62,454 nucleotides of DNA, taken from positions 1 to 62,454 of the forward strand of contig JAJPHT010000042.1 in the NCBI GenBank assembly GCA_021325135.1. Direction: 5' to 3'. Source of the DNA: Pseudomonadota bacterium (GTDB lineage: Archaea; Thermoplasmatota; SW-10-69-26; JACQPN01; JAJPHT01). Below the pieces are notes generated by a model that was given only the letters and a program-made list of their open reading frames with translations, did not search any database and was not told the DNA's origin. A program made the translations under genes and the position numbers. Position 1 is the stretch's first letter, and each line of letters starts with the position of its first letter. Below are positions 25,292 through 34,583 of this stretch, piece after piece.

Positions 25292-28200
25292 TCACGCCGA
25301 CGCGCCGGCCAGCGCCTCGTCCATGGCCGCGAGCGCGCGCCGGACCTGCGCCACGCGCTCCAGGAGGCGCTCCGCGTCTCCCTGCGCCGAGCGCAGGAAC
25401 CCGGCCGCCGCGCGGCTGAGCGTCGGGCCGGTGCGAAGCTGCTTCTCCATGTCCGCCAACGCCTGGCGGACCTCCTTCTCCGCGTTCTCCAGCGCGCGCG
25501 CCGCGGCGTCGCGGTGCCCGCGCGCCTCGCGCACGGGGGCCGGGTCGATCGTCGCCCGCAGCGCGGCCTCGGCCATCGCCACGGGCTCCGGGGGCGCAGG
25601 GGCGGGCGCGGACGCGGGCGCCGCCGCAGGCGCGCGGGCCGCGGATTCGATGAGATCAAGGCGCGCCCGCAGCGCGGCGTCGCGGCGCGCGGACTCCTCG
25701 CGCAGCGCCAGCGCGTCCGCCTCGGCGCGGCGCGCGAAGGCGTCCATCCTCTCCTCGATGCGGAGCATGGCGCCCAGGAGGCCCGAGTCGCGGCGGCCCG
25801 CCGACTCCTCGGAGCCCGCGAGGCGCGACTCCAGCGCCATCATCCGCTGGAGGAGCGCCGCCTCGCGCCGCGCGCTCGCCGAGCCCAGCCGCTCCAGCCG
25901 CGCGTCAAGCTGCGCCTGGAGGCTCCCGACGGGGTCGAGGATCTCCCGCGTGGCGTCCACCTTGTGGGCGATGTCCTCGGCGCGCGCGAGGTTGAGCGCG
26001 ATGGCGGCGCCCAGGCGCTCCGCCGCCGCGTTGATCCCGCCGTGGAGGCGCGCGTGCTCGCGCTGCGCCGCGGCCGCGACCTCGTCGAGACGGCGCGCGA
26101 GGGCGTCGCTGCGCGAGGCAGCGTCCGCCCCGAGCGCGCCGGCCGCCGCCTCGACGCGGGCGAGCCCGTGGCGGAGGTCCGCGGCGTCGCGCGCCTGCGC
26201 CAGCGCCCGCGCCCGGGCCTCCTCGCGCTGGTCGAGGACGATCTCCCCGACGCTGAGGACGCTGGAGTGGAGCGCGGTGGCCTGCGCGCCGCGGCGCTCC
26301 TCCATGCGCGCGGTCGCGTCGGCGAGGGCGTGAAGCCCCGCGTGCAGACGGACGACCTCCTCCTCCGCGCTCCCCACGGAGCTGCGCACGGCCCCTTCCA
26401 GCGAGCTTCGCGCCTCCGCGAGGCGTCGCGCGAACTCGTCAAGCCGCGAGCCGATCTCGGCGTCGCGCCCCGCCTGCGCCTCCTGCGCCGCGTCCAGCCG
26501 GCCGAGGAGCGCCGGGCGCAGCGAGGACACGCGCTCCTGGAGCCGCGCCAGCTCGTGGGCGTGCTCCTCCGCGCGCAGCTTCGCCTCGTCGCGAAGGAGG
26601 CCGGCCTCCGCGCGGAGGCCGTCCAAGACCGCCTCGTGCCGCGCCTTCGCCCCCTCGTCGAGGCGGCTCGCGACGTCGTCGAGCCGCGCCCGCAGCGCCC
26701 CCGAGGCGCGCCCGATGTCCGCCGCGAGCGCCTCGTCCCGCTCGCGCGACGCGCCCTCCGCCTGCTCGCGCTGGGCACGCGCCTGCGCGACCGCCTCCGC
26801 CAGCGCGCCCACGCGCGCGTCAAGGCCCGCCGAGGCGCGCAGAAGCGCGTCGCGCGAGCCCGCAACCTCGCCGCGAAGCTCCCCGCCCCACGCGCCGAGG
26901 CGCTCCTGGAGGGCAAGGAACCCGCCGCGCTGCTCCTCGCGGGCCTCGCCCAGCGCGGCGCGAATCTCCTGCCCGTGGGCCTCGGCATTCCTCCGCGCGC
27001 CCGCCTGCTCCTCGTGGACGTCCCGGAGGGCGCCCGAGAGCGCGCCAAATCCCTCGGCCATGCGCGCGTCGAGCCCCTGGGACGCCCGGAGAAGCGCGTC
27101 GCGCGAGGCGGAGACGTCGCGGCGAAGCTCCTCGCGGACCTCGCGAAGGGCCCGCCCGTGGGCTTCGATCTCCCCGCGCGCCTCCTCCTGCCCCTCGTGG
27201 AGGGTCCGAACGGCTCCGGAGAGCGCGTCGAGGCCCGCGCCCACGCGCGCGTCGACGGCCCCGATCCGCTCGCCCAGCGCGCGCGTCGCGTCCAGCGCCT
27301 CTTCGCGGGCGCGCGCCCGCTCGCGGCCCGCCGCGTCGGCCAGGGCGCCCAGGCGCGCGTCCAGCCGCGCCGCGGCGGCGCCCGAGTCCGCGCCAAGCCG
27401 GTCGATGCGCGCCGCCGCCTCCGCGAGCCCGTCGGCCGCGGCGCGGTGGCCCTGCGCCATCTCGGCGCGCAGCGACCCGGCCGATGCCGACACCTCGGCC
27501 TGGAGGCGCGACACCGCGCCAAGCGTCTCCTCGCGGCCGCGCAAGGCGTCCGCGCGGGCCGCCTCCTGTGCGCGATGCGCCTCGTCAAGGGCGGTGGCGA
27601 TCCCGCCCAGCCGCGCGTGGACGTGGCGCGAGGCATCGTCGATCCTCCCGCGAAGGCTCTCCACGTTCGACCGCGCGTCGTCCAGGATGCTATCGTTCAC
27701 GCGCGCCGCCTCGCCCTTCACGGCGTCGGCCAGCGCGCGGTCGCGCTCCTGCGCCGCCGCCACCGCCGCGGCATGCTCGCCGCGCGCCTCGTGGACCTGG
27801 GCCGCGAGGGCGTCGATCCGCCCGGAGAGGGCTCCTGCCGCGTCGTGCAGCCCGGAGCGGACACGCTCCCCCTCGTGGCGAACCGCGTCCGCGAGCCGCT
27901 CGTTGCGGAGGCGCGAGGCATCAGCGGCCTCGGCGCTCTGGGCTTGCGCGCGCCCGACGCGCTCCTCCACGGACCGGAGATCGGCCGCGACCTCGGCGAG
28001 CCGCGCCTCCGCGTCGTGGAGCTGGCCGGCCAGCACGCGCCGCGCCTGAGCGATTTCCTCCCGGGCGGCCGCGCCGGCGGTGGACATCTCTGCGCGCGAG
28101 GCCTCGATAGCCTCGGCAAGGCCCTCTCGCGTCTGCGCGCCTTCGCGCCGCACCGCCTCGGCCAGCGCGTCCGCCCGCGCGGAGGCCTTCGCGTCGATGT

Positions 28201-31000
28201 CGCCCAGGAGCGCGCGCGCCTCGTCCGCGCGGGCGTCGAGACGCGAGGCCGCGGCTTGCGCGGACGCGAGGAGGGCCTCCTGCGTCAGCCGCGCGAGCGC
28301 GGTCCGCTCCGCGCTCGCCGCGTCGAGGCGCGACGAGAGGCCGGTGAGGCCCTCGTGGGCCGCGGCGTTCCCGCGCTCGACCTCGGCGCGAAGCGCGGCG
28401 ACCCGCTGGTCGGACTCGCCAAGCCGCCGCTCCAGGGAGCGCTCCGCCTGCGCGGCGGCCGCGTCGAGGCGGCCGTGGAGGGAGGATGAGGCGTCGTCAA
28501 GGGCCGCGCGCAGGGCCTCCCGCGACGCGGCGCTCTCGATCCTTGCGCCCTCCACCTCGCCCGCGACGGCGTCGAGCCCGCGCCGGGCCTCGGCGGCGAG
28601 GGCCTCGACGCGGCGGCGCACCGCGGCGGCGGAGCCCTCGATGGCGGCCCGCAGCATATCGTCGGACGCCGCGCGCTCGGCGCTCGCGCCCTCGATCCGG
28701 CCCTCGATGCCGCCGAGGCGGCGCCCGGCCTCGGCAGAGAGCGCGTCGATCCGGGCGGAGGCCTCCTTGCGCGCCCGCTCGATGCCCTCCCGGGCGAGCG
28801 CGACCTCGGCGCCGATCTCCGAGCCCTGGGCGCGGGCCTCGTCGAGCTTCGCGCCCAAGGAGCGCTCCGCCTGCGCGACGCGATCGTGGGCAAGGTCCAC
28901 CTTTCCCGCCAGCGCGTCGGCCCCGCGCCTGGCGTCCGCGGCGGCGGCATCGAGGGCATCGAACCGGGCGGCCGCCGCCTTGGCCGAGCCTTTGATATCA
29001 TTATGCGCGAGCGCGATCCCCTCGGCCAGGCCCGCAAGCTGCGCGCGCGCCTCCTTCGCGGCCGACTCCGCGCGCGCTTGCGCCTTGGCGTCGGATGCCT
29101 CCAGCTTGCCGGAGAGGGAAGCCTCCGCGCGGGCGATGCCCTGGTGGAGCGTCGCAAGGTCCGCCCGCGACCCCGCCGCGGCGGCCTCCACGCGGGCCCT
29201 CGTCTCGGCCTCGCCGGCCGCCATCTCGTCGAGCCTGCCCAGGAGCGAGCGCTCGGCGCGGAGAAGCGCCTCCCGCTCGCGGCCGATCTGGGCGCCCACC
29301 GTCTCGCCCAGCGCGCGGACCTCGGAGGAAACCTCGTCGATCCCGGTCCGCAGCGCGCGCTGCGCCTGGGCCACGTCGTCGCGCAGGAGCGCCGACCTTG
29401 CCAGGAGCCGGTCCGCGTGGGCGTCGGCTTCGGCGCGCGCCAGGCTGATATCACCGGCCAGCGCGGCGGCGCGCGCCTCGGCGCTGGCCCCCGCCTCTCG
29501 CGCGAGGGTGGAGAGGGCGTCCACGCCGGCCGCGAGGCGCGCGTCGGCCTCGGCCTGGAGCCGCGCGCTCGATTCGATGGCTCTCTGGAGCGCGTCCGCC
29601 GCGGAGCGCGCCTCCTCCCGGAGGGCGTCGATCCGGGCGCGCTGCTCCGCGGCCTCGCGCGACAGGCGCGCCACGGCGGTCTCGGCCGCCTGGGCCACGT
29701 CCTCGCGCAGGCCCGCGACCGCCTGGCGCGCCTCTTCCGCGGAACGCGCGAGCGCAGCCTCCCCCTTCCGCGCCCCCTCGTCGACCGCGCTCCGGATCGA
29801 AGCCGCGTCCGCGCTTGCCGCCGACCTCAAGGCGTCGACGTCGCGCCGGGCCTCGTCGAGTCGGGCGAGCGTGGCGTCCCGCGCATCCTCCTGGGAGAGG
29901 CGCAGCGCCTCGGTGGCCGCCGCGTGGGCGGCGAGGGACGCCTCCAGGCGCGCGAGGTGGCCGCGCAGCGACTCGGCGCTCGCGCGCGAAGCGGCGTCCA
30001 GGGCGGCAAGCCCCTCGTCCAGGCGGCGCGCCTGGGCGCCTGCGTGCGAGGCGGCCTCTCCCCGGAGCGCGCGGACCTCGGCGCCCAGCGCGTCGAGGCC
30101 GGCCGACGACGCCGCGGCGTCCGCGCCGGCCTCCGCGCGCGCCGCGTCCACGGACTCGGCCAGCTTCACGAGGTCGGCGGCGTGGCCGCGCGCGTCGCCG
30201 CGGAGGCGGTCGAGCGCCGCGTGGAGGGCCGCGCCCTCCTCGCTCATTGCGTCGGCGTGCGCGCGCACGCGCTCCGCGAGGCGCGCCTCGGCCTGACGCA
30301 GCGCCTCGTCGGCGAGGAGGTGCGACGCCGCGATCTCGGCGCGCAGCCCCGTCTCGACCTCGCGCAGCGTGGCCTGCGTCGTCTCGGCGGCGCGCTCCAG
30401 CGTGGATCGCAGCGCGTCGTCCAGGTGCGCGAGGCGGGCCTCGACGCGCGACGCGGCGCAGGCGGCCTGCGCGCTGCCCTCGCCCGCCTGCGAGAGGGGC
30501 GCGCGCGACGCGGCGACCTCCCGGGCGAGGCCGGCGAGGCGCCGCTCCAGCGAGGCGAGCGCATCGCGCAGCGGCGCCGCGTCGTCCCGCTCGTGGAGCG
30601 CGTCCAGGCGCGCGCGCAGCGCGGCGATCTCCGGCGCAAGGCGTTCCGCGACGGGGCCGGCCACGTCGGGCGCGTCGCGGCTCGCGGCGATCCCCTGCTG
30701 CACGTCGTCGCGCAGCGCGCGCACGTCCGCCGCCAGCGTGGCAAGCTCGAACGCGGGAGGCTCGGGCTCCGGCGGCGCGACGGGGAGCGCCTCCTCAGCG
30801 GGCGGCTCCGGAGGAGGCGCGGGCGCCGGCTCGGCGGGCTTGCGGCGCCTCCACGCCAGCGCGCCCAGGCCCAGCACGCTGCCGAACGCCGCGAGGGAGA
30901 CGAGCGTCTGGTCGAGGGCGAGCTGCGCGCCGATCTCCGCGGCGGCGGCGAGTCCGACCACCACCGCGGCGCGGCGCGGCAGGCTGGGGGGCGCGCTCAC
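25292..31000 (-). CDS. Giant membrane-anchored coiled-coil protein
   Basis: About 1902 residues. Two adjacent membrane helices (about 9-49, with ALDQTLVSLAAFGSVLGLGA) are followed by RRRKP, a Pro-rich linker and then about 1700 residues of nearly unbroken Ala/Arg/Glu/Asp-rich heptad sequence. Internal repeats such as SRDALLRASQGLDAR and SRDALLRASAGLDAR show growth by duplication. A Pro/Ala hinge and a short helical C-terminal domain end it. The positive-inside rule places both ends in the cytoplasm. GTG 31000 overlaps the upstream stop (GTGA), so translation is coupled; the frame upstream is open only because of GC bias. A scaffold, tether or chromosome-associated role is possible. Confidence 0.85.
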   Translation of the reverse strand: MSAPPSLPRRAAVVVGLAAAAEIGAQLALDQTLVSLAAFGSVLGLGALAWRRRKPAEPAPAPPPEPPAEEALPVAPPEPEPPAFELATLAADVRALRDDVQQGIAASRDAPDVAGPVAERLAPEIAALRARLDALHERDDAAPLRDALASLERRLAGLAREVAASRAPLSQAGEGSAQAACAASRVEARLAHLDDALRSTLERAAETTQATLREVETGLRAEIAASHLLADEALRQAEARLAERVRAHADAMSEEGAALHAALDRLRGDARGHAADLVKLAESVDAARAEAGADAAASSAGLDALGAEVRALRGEAASHAGAQARRLDEGLAALDAASRASAESLRGHLARLEASLAAHAAATEALRLSQEDARDATLARLDEARRDVDALRSAASADAASIRSAVDEGARKGEAALARSAEEARQAVAGLREDVAQAAETAVARLSREAAEQRARIDALREEARSAADALQRAIESSARLQAEADARLAAGVDALSTLAREAGASAEARAAALAGDISLARAEADAHADRLLARSALLRDDVAQAQRALRTGIDEVSSEVRALGETVGAQIGREREALLRAERSLLGRLDEMAAGEAETRARVEAAAAGSRADLATLHQGIARAEASLSGKLEASDAKAQARAESAAKEARAQLAGLAEGIALAHNDIKGSAKAAAARFDALDAAAADARRGADALAGKVDLAHDRVAQAERSLGAKLDEARAQGSEIGAEVALAREGIERARKEASARIDALSAEAGRRLGGIEGRIEGASAERAASDDMLRAAIEGSAAAVRRRVEALAAEARRGLDAVAGEVEGARIESAASREALRAALDDASSSLHGRLDAAAAQAERSLERRLGESDQRVAALRAEVERGNAAAHEGLTGLSSRLDAASAERTALARLTQEALLASAQAAASRLDARADEARALLGDIDAKASARADALAEAVRREGAQTREGLAEAIEASRAEMSTAGAAAREEIAQARRVLAGQLHDAEARLAEVAADLRSVEERVGRAQAQSAEAADASRLRNERLADAVRHEGERVRSGLHDAAGALSGRIDALAAQVHEARGEHAAAVAAAQERDRALADAVKGEAARVNDSILDDARSNVESLRGRIDDASRHVHARLGGIATALDEAHRAQEAARADALRGREETLGAVSRLQAEVSASAGSLRAEMAQGHRAAADGLAEAAARIDRLGADSGAAAARLDARLGALADAAGRERARAREEALDATRALGERIGAVDARVGAGLDALSGAVRTLHEGQEEARGEIEAHGRALREVREELRRDVSASRDALLRASQGLDARMAEGFGALSGALRDVHEEQAGARRNAEAHGQEIRAALGEAREEQRGGFLALQERLGAWGGELRGEVAGSRDALLRASAGLDARVGALAEAVAQARAQREQAEGASRERDEALAADIGRASGALRARLDDVASRLDEGAKARHEAVLDGLRAEAGLLRDEAKLRAEEHAHELARLQERVSSLRPALLGRLDAAQEAQAGRDAEIGSRLDEFARRLAEARSSLEGAVRSSVGSAEEEVVRLHAGLHALADATARMEERRGAQATALHSSVLSVGEIVLDQREEARARALAQARDAADLRHGLARVEAAAGALGADAASRSDALARRLDEVAAAAQREHARLHGGINAAAERLGAAIALNLARAEDIAHKVDATREILDPVGSLQAQLDARLERLGSASARREAALLQRMMALESRLAGSEESAGRRDSGLLGAMLRIEERMDAFARRAEADALALREESARRDAALRARLDLIESAARAPAAAPASAPAPAPPEPVAMAEAALRATIDPAPVREARGHRDAAARALENAEKEVRQALADMEKQLRTGPTLSRAAAGFLRSAQGDAERLLERVAQVRRALAAMDEALAGASA

Positions 31001-31785
31001 TCGTCGTCCCTCCAGGCGTCGAGCCGCACGAGGGCGACGAGCGCGCCGACGCCCGCCAGCGCGAGGGCGGGAGCGGCGGGCGCTCCGAGGAGCCCGGGGA
31101 GCCCCGCCCGCGTCTGGGTCACGCGCGTCTCGGGCTGGCCGTGCGCGGTGGTCGTGGCGAGGGCCTCGGCGGAGGGGAGCACGTAGAGCGGCGGGTCGTA
31201 CTGGATGGGGAGCGTGAAGGTGGACGACTGCACGCCGGGCGCGGCGTAGGCGACGCGCGCGACGACGGCCCACGAGGCATTGGACGCGTCGTGGCCCGCC
31301 GCCTCCACGTCGCGCTGGATCGCGGGCAGGTCGACGACGCCGCCCAGCGCGAGCGCCTGGCCCGAGGCGGTGCGGTTGTCCAGGGGCGCCTCGAAGCGCC
31401 AGCCGCCCGCGCCCTGGACGATGAGCTTGAGCGTGCCGGATGCGGTGAGCCGCGCCGCGGGCAGGCCCTCCGGCTCCCAGCGGAACGCGACCTCGAAGCG
31501 GGGCGAGATCGTCGTGAAGTAGCCCGGCTCGCCCATGCCCAGCACGGTGCCGGCGGCGTAGGGGCCCGAGGCGTTGGCGACGGGGACGCGGTACGTGAAC
31601 GTCGCGCTCTCGGTCCACGCGTCGGGGGCGGGGATCGTCGCCACCTGCACGCGGGTCGCGCTGGCGGCCTGCGTGCTCCAGAGGGTGCCCAGCGCGAGGG
31701 CCGCGAGCGCGACGGCGGCCAGCGCGGTCCGGTTCTCGCGCGCCGCGCGTTGCAGGCGCGCCCGGAGCGGCTGCAGGGTGGACAT
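30997..31785 (-). CDS. DUF5305-like membrane protein, short paralogue
   Basis: 262 residues: N-terminal membrane helix (about 19-38), extracytoplasmic beta domain, C-terminal helix (about 232-252) and a short acidic tail RLDAWRDDE. The exported part aligns with the neighbour at 31867-32973 (TESATFTYRVPVAN versus SESAAFAYSVPVTR, then GEPGYFTTIS versus GMPGYFRTIS). DUF5305 proteins have no defined function. Its stop overlaps the start of the giant coiled-coil gene. Confidence 0.75.
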   Translation of the reverse strand: MSTLQPLRARLQRAARENRTALAAVALAALALGTLWSTQAASATRVQVATIPAPDAWTESATFTYRVPVANASGPYAAGTVLGMGEPGYFTTISPRFEVAFRWEPEGLPAARLTASGTLKLIVQGAGGWRFEAPLDNRTASGQALALGGVVDLPAIQRDVEAAGHDASNASWAVVARVAYAAPGVQSSTFTLPIQYDPPLYVLPSAEALATTTAHGQPETRVTQTRAGLPGLLGAPAAPALALAGVGALVALVRLDAWRDDE

Positions 31786-31866
31786 GGCGCGATCCGGACG
31801 AGAGGGCGACGCGCGGAGCCTAAGGCCTCGCGGTTCCGGGGGTCGGGAAGAACGGCCAAGGTCCGC

Positions 31867-32973
31867 TCAGGGGCGCGCCCTCGCGGGGGCTCCGCGCGCC
31901 GCAGGCGCCGGCCGCACCAGCGCGCGCCCCGCGAAGCGGTACGTCATGGTGGGAAGCACGGCGTAGTAGACCCGCGACGCGCGGTCCAGGACGACGCGCG
32001 TGCGGGCGTCCGCCGCGGCCTCCACCAGGTCGTCCAGCGTGGCGGTGTCGACCAGGGGCGCGGGCATGCGCGCGGCGTCCAGCGGGCCCTCCGCCAGGGT
32101 GACGTACTCGCGGTGGCGCTCCAGCTCGCGGCGGAACTCCCCCTCGGCGGCGTCGACGCCGCGCGCCGGGTCGGAGCGCACGGCCCACGCGATCGCGGCC
32201 AGCGCGGCGACGCCCCCGGCGACGAGGGCCAAGGAGCGCAGCGAGCCCAGGACGCCCGCCCACCCCAGGGTCGTCGCCGTGGTGGACGTGGAGAGCGTCG
32301 CGTGAGGGCGCTCCCAGGTGATGTCACCGGGATCGGGCAGCGTCACGCGGGGATCGCCCAGCCCCACGGGGAGGGCGAACTCGCTGGTCCCCGCCTCGTC
32401 CTGCCCCGCGCGGTCGAAGGCGTAGGCGACGCGCGCGATCACCGTGACGTTGAGGTGGCCGTCGCCCACGGGCATCTCTCGGCTGGCGCGCTCGACCTCG
32501 GCGGCGGTCCCGTCCAGGTCCACCGTCCCATGGAGGGCCACCGGCTCGCCCGCCGCGAAGAGGCCCTGCGCGAGGGGGCGCTCGAACGACCAGAAGGGGC
32601 GGCCCTGCGGGGAGTCGGCGCGCACGCGCAGCGTGAGGGACGCGTCGGCGAGGCCGCGCTCGGCGTCCGCGCCCGACGGGGCCCAGGTGAAGTTGACCAG
32701 CACCCGGTCCGAGATGGTGCGGAAGTAGCCGGGCATCCCCATGGGGAGCACCGTGCCGTTGGGCCAGTGCGTGGAGTTGCGCGTGACGGGCACCGAGTAG
32801 GCGAACGCGGCGCTCTCGCTCCAGCGCGTCGTAGAGACGGTCCGCGTGTCGCGCGCCTCCTCGTGGTACGCCGACCACGCGCCCGCGAGCCCCGCCACGA
32901 GAAGAAGCCCCGCGAGCAGCATGGCGGGCGCCGCGTGGGCCCGGAGCTGCTCGACAAGACGCGGGGCGGCCAT
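31867..32973 (-). CDS. DUF5305-family membrane protein
   Basis: 368 residues: membrane helix about 17-34, extracytoplasmic domain to about 230, second helix about 242-262, then a cytoplasmic region of about 100 residues (EFRRELERHREYVTLAEG). The arrangement is that of archaeal DUF5305 proteins, which as I recall are often encoded near SipW-like signal peptidases. It starts nine bases after the exported-protein gene. A role in handling or anchoring exported fibre subunits is inferred only from context. Confidence 0.75.
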   Translation of the reverse strand: MAAPRLVEQLRAHAAPAMLLAGLLLVAGLAGAWSAYHEEARDTRTVSTTRWSESAAFAYSVPVTRNSTHWPNGTVLPMGMPGYFRTISDRVLVNFTWAPSGADAERGLADASLTLRVRADSPQGRPFWSFERPLAQGLFAAGEPVALHGTVDLDGTAAEVERASREMPVGDGHLNVTVIARVAYAFDRAGQDEAGTSEFALPVGLGDPRVTLPDPGDITWERPHATLSTSTTATTLGWAGVLGSLRSLALVAGGVAALAAIAWAVRSDPARGVDAAEGEFRRELERHREYVTLAEGPLDAARMPAPLVDTATLDDLVEAAADARTRVVLDRASRVYYAVLPTMTYRFAGRALVRPAPAARGAPARARP

Positions 32974-32982
32974 GGGAGTTCC

Positions 32983-33444
32983 TCAGTAGGTGGCGTTGAA
33001 CTGGTAGTGGCTGACGACGGCGCTCTCGACGCCGCTGCTGGACGCGGTGACGTCCCAGAGGGTGGGGTAGGAGCCCGTGCAGGTGAAGCACGCGATGAGG
33101 GTCACGCTGACGGTGCTGAACGAGCCCACCGCCGTGGGGGAGGTGCCGTTGGAGTAGCTGGAGACGATTCCGTTGGGGTCGGAGACCTTGACGGCGGTGA
33201 GCGTGAGGGGGGTCGTGCCCTGGTTGTTGATCTTGAAGGTGCAGACGGTCGTCGTGAGCTTCGCGCCCGCGCACGCCGTCTGCGTCATGGCGACGTAGGC
33301 GCTGGCGTTGGTGGCGACGGTCGCGCTCACGCTGCGCGCGGTCAGGCTCGCGTACTGGAACGCGCTCGTGGGCTGGGCCCACAGGGCGGCCAGCACGAGA
33401 AGGGGCGCCAGGAGCGCCAGCCAGCGGCCCGCGCGGCCTCTCAT
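32983..33444 (-). CDS. Exported TasA/DUF1102-like protein, third paralogue
   Basis: 153 residues: signal peptide (WLALLAPLLVLAALWAQPTS) followed by AFQYASLTARSVSATVATNA, which matches the pattern S-A-F-(N/Q) near the cleavage site and R-x-V plus A/G-Y seen in the proteins at 34584 and 35241. The mature part is beta-rich with two Cys pairs. Its ATG overlaps the TGA of the signal peptidase by one base. Probably a subunit or cap of the same surface structure. Confidence 0.7.
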   Translation of the reverse strand: MRGRAGRWLALLAPLLVLAALWAQPTSAFQYASLTARSVSATVATNASAYVAMTQTACAGAKLTTTVCTFKINNQGTTPLTLTAVKVSDPNGIVSSYSNGTSPTAVGSFSTVSVTLIACFTCTGSYPTLWDVTASSSGVESAVVSHYQFNATY

Positions 33445-34574
33445 CAGATCCACTCCTCCCGGATGCCCAGCCAGCGCCCGACGGGGCGGTCGGCGACGCC
33501 CAGCGCGCGGAACCACAGGGCGCCCGCCAGCGCGCAGAGGCCCGCGAGCACGAGGTCGGGGCTGCCGGGCGCCGCGCGGTGCAGCGCCACGATGATATCA
33601 CGGGGCAGGAGCGCGGGATATCGCCAGACGTGGACCGAGTCCTCCTGATATCCCGTGGATGGGCCCGCGATCTCCTTGGCCGTCATGGCGGTCGTGCTCC
33701 ACGCGGCGACGCCGCCCGCGGGGTCGGGGACCGCGACGCGCGGGCTGCCGGGCTCGACGATGACGGTGGTGGGGAGGATGCCGAGGCTTCCCACCTGGAG
33801 CTGCCGGTCCAGCGCGCCGCCCGGCGGCGCGGAGCGGTACGGGTCGGCGGCGCCGGGGTCCTGCACGACGACCATGGAGAGGGCCACGTCGGTCCTCGCC
33901 TGGTGCGCGCTCCACGCGCCGGCGCCCGCCAGGAGCAGCAGGAGGGCCAGCGCGACGTGGCGTCCCAGGACGCCCCGGGGGAACGCACGGCGCATGCCGC
34001 GCAGGAAGCCGCGGGGGAGCGGCCGCGAGGGGGGCGCGCGGCGGCGCGGGCGGGCCATGGCGGATAGTACCAGGAGCGCGCCGCCCGCGGCGAGGAGGAC
34101 CGGCGTCAGCGAGCCGTCGCCGCCCAGCCTGTCGTGCAGGCGCGTCGCCTCGACCTTGACCTCGGTGGCCGTGACGCCGAGGCCCGGGACCTTCACCGGC
34201 TCGCCGGAGGGCCAGGTCACGACGCGGCCCAGCACGCGGTCGCGCGTGACGGCGGGCTCGCCGGCCATCTGGTCCGCGTTGGGGTTCGCGTCGCCCTGCG
34301 TGATCCAGCCGCTCTCGTCTCCGCCCACGATGCGGTGGACGGCGGGCTGCGCGCGGGTCACGGAGTCGAAGACGATGATGTCCCCCTTGTGCAGCGCGCC
34401 GGGCCACGGGTCCACGAAGAACACGTCGAAGGGCCCCAGCGTGGGCACCATGGAGCCCGAGACGGGGTACGAGACGACGGGGCGCCCCGTGACGACGGGG
34501 ACGAGGACCAGGACGAGCGCCAGGCCCACGACCCCCGACGCGAAGAGCCGGAGGAAGGGCCTGCGGGTCCGCAT
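33444..34574 (-). CDS. Archaeal (SipW/ER-type) signal peptidase I with C-terminal extension
   Basis: 376 residues. The catalytic domain occupies about 1-150: membrane helix 10-29, Ser41 in SGSM, His80 in VHRIV, and Asp95 or Asp101 in TQGDANPNAD, the Ser-His-Asp arrangement of archaeal and endoplasmic-reticulum enzymes. After a helix at about 156-171 the protein continues with a further helix (about 204-220), an exported domain of about 120 residues and a last helix, an arrangement that recalls its DUF5305 neighbours (LLAGAGAWSAHQ versus LVAGLAGAWSAY). It lies between genes for its probable substrates. Confidence 0.88.
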   Translation of the reverse strand: MRTRRPFLRLFASGVVGLALVLVLVPVVTGRPVVSYPVSGSMVPTLGPFDVFFVDPWPGALHKGDIIVFDSVTRAQPAVHRIVGGDESGWITQGDANPNADQMAGEPAVTRDRVLGRVVTWPSGEPVKVPGLGVTATEVKVEATRLHDRLGGDGSLTPVLLAAGGALLVLSAMARPRRRAPPSRPLPRGFLRGMRRAFPRGVLGRHVALALLLLLAGAGAWSAHQARTDVALSMVVVQDPGAADPYRSAPPGGALDRQLQVGSLGILPTTVIVEPGSPRVAVPDPAGGVAAWSTTAMTAKEIAGPSTGYQEDSVHVWRYPALLPRDIIVALHRAAPGSPDLVLAGLCALAGALWFRALGVADRPVGRWLGIREEWI

Positions 34575-34583
34575 GCGCTCGCC

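Noticed and set aside
31001..31618. Extended N-terminus of the coiled-coil gene (2108-residue version).
   Set aside because: The extra region overlaps the DUF5305-like gene in another frame and is Arg/Gly-rich. The GTG at 31000 overlaps the upstream stop and directly precedes the membrane helices.
25514..33648. Long plus-strand open frames opposite the coiled-coil and DUF5305 genes.
   Set aside because: They mirror Ala/Arg/Glu codons of the minus-strand genes. The minus strand carries helices, signal peptides, motifs and coupled starts; the plus strand shows only low-complexity Arg-rich sequence.
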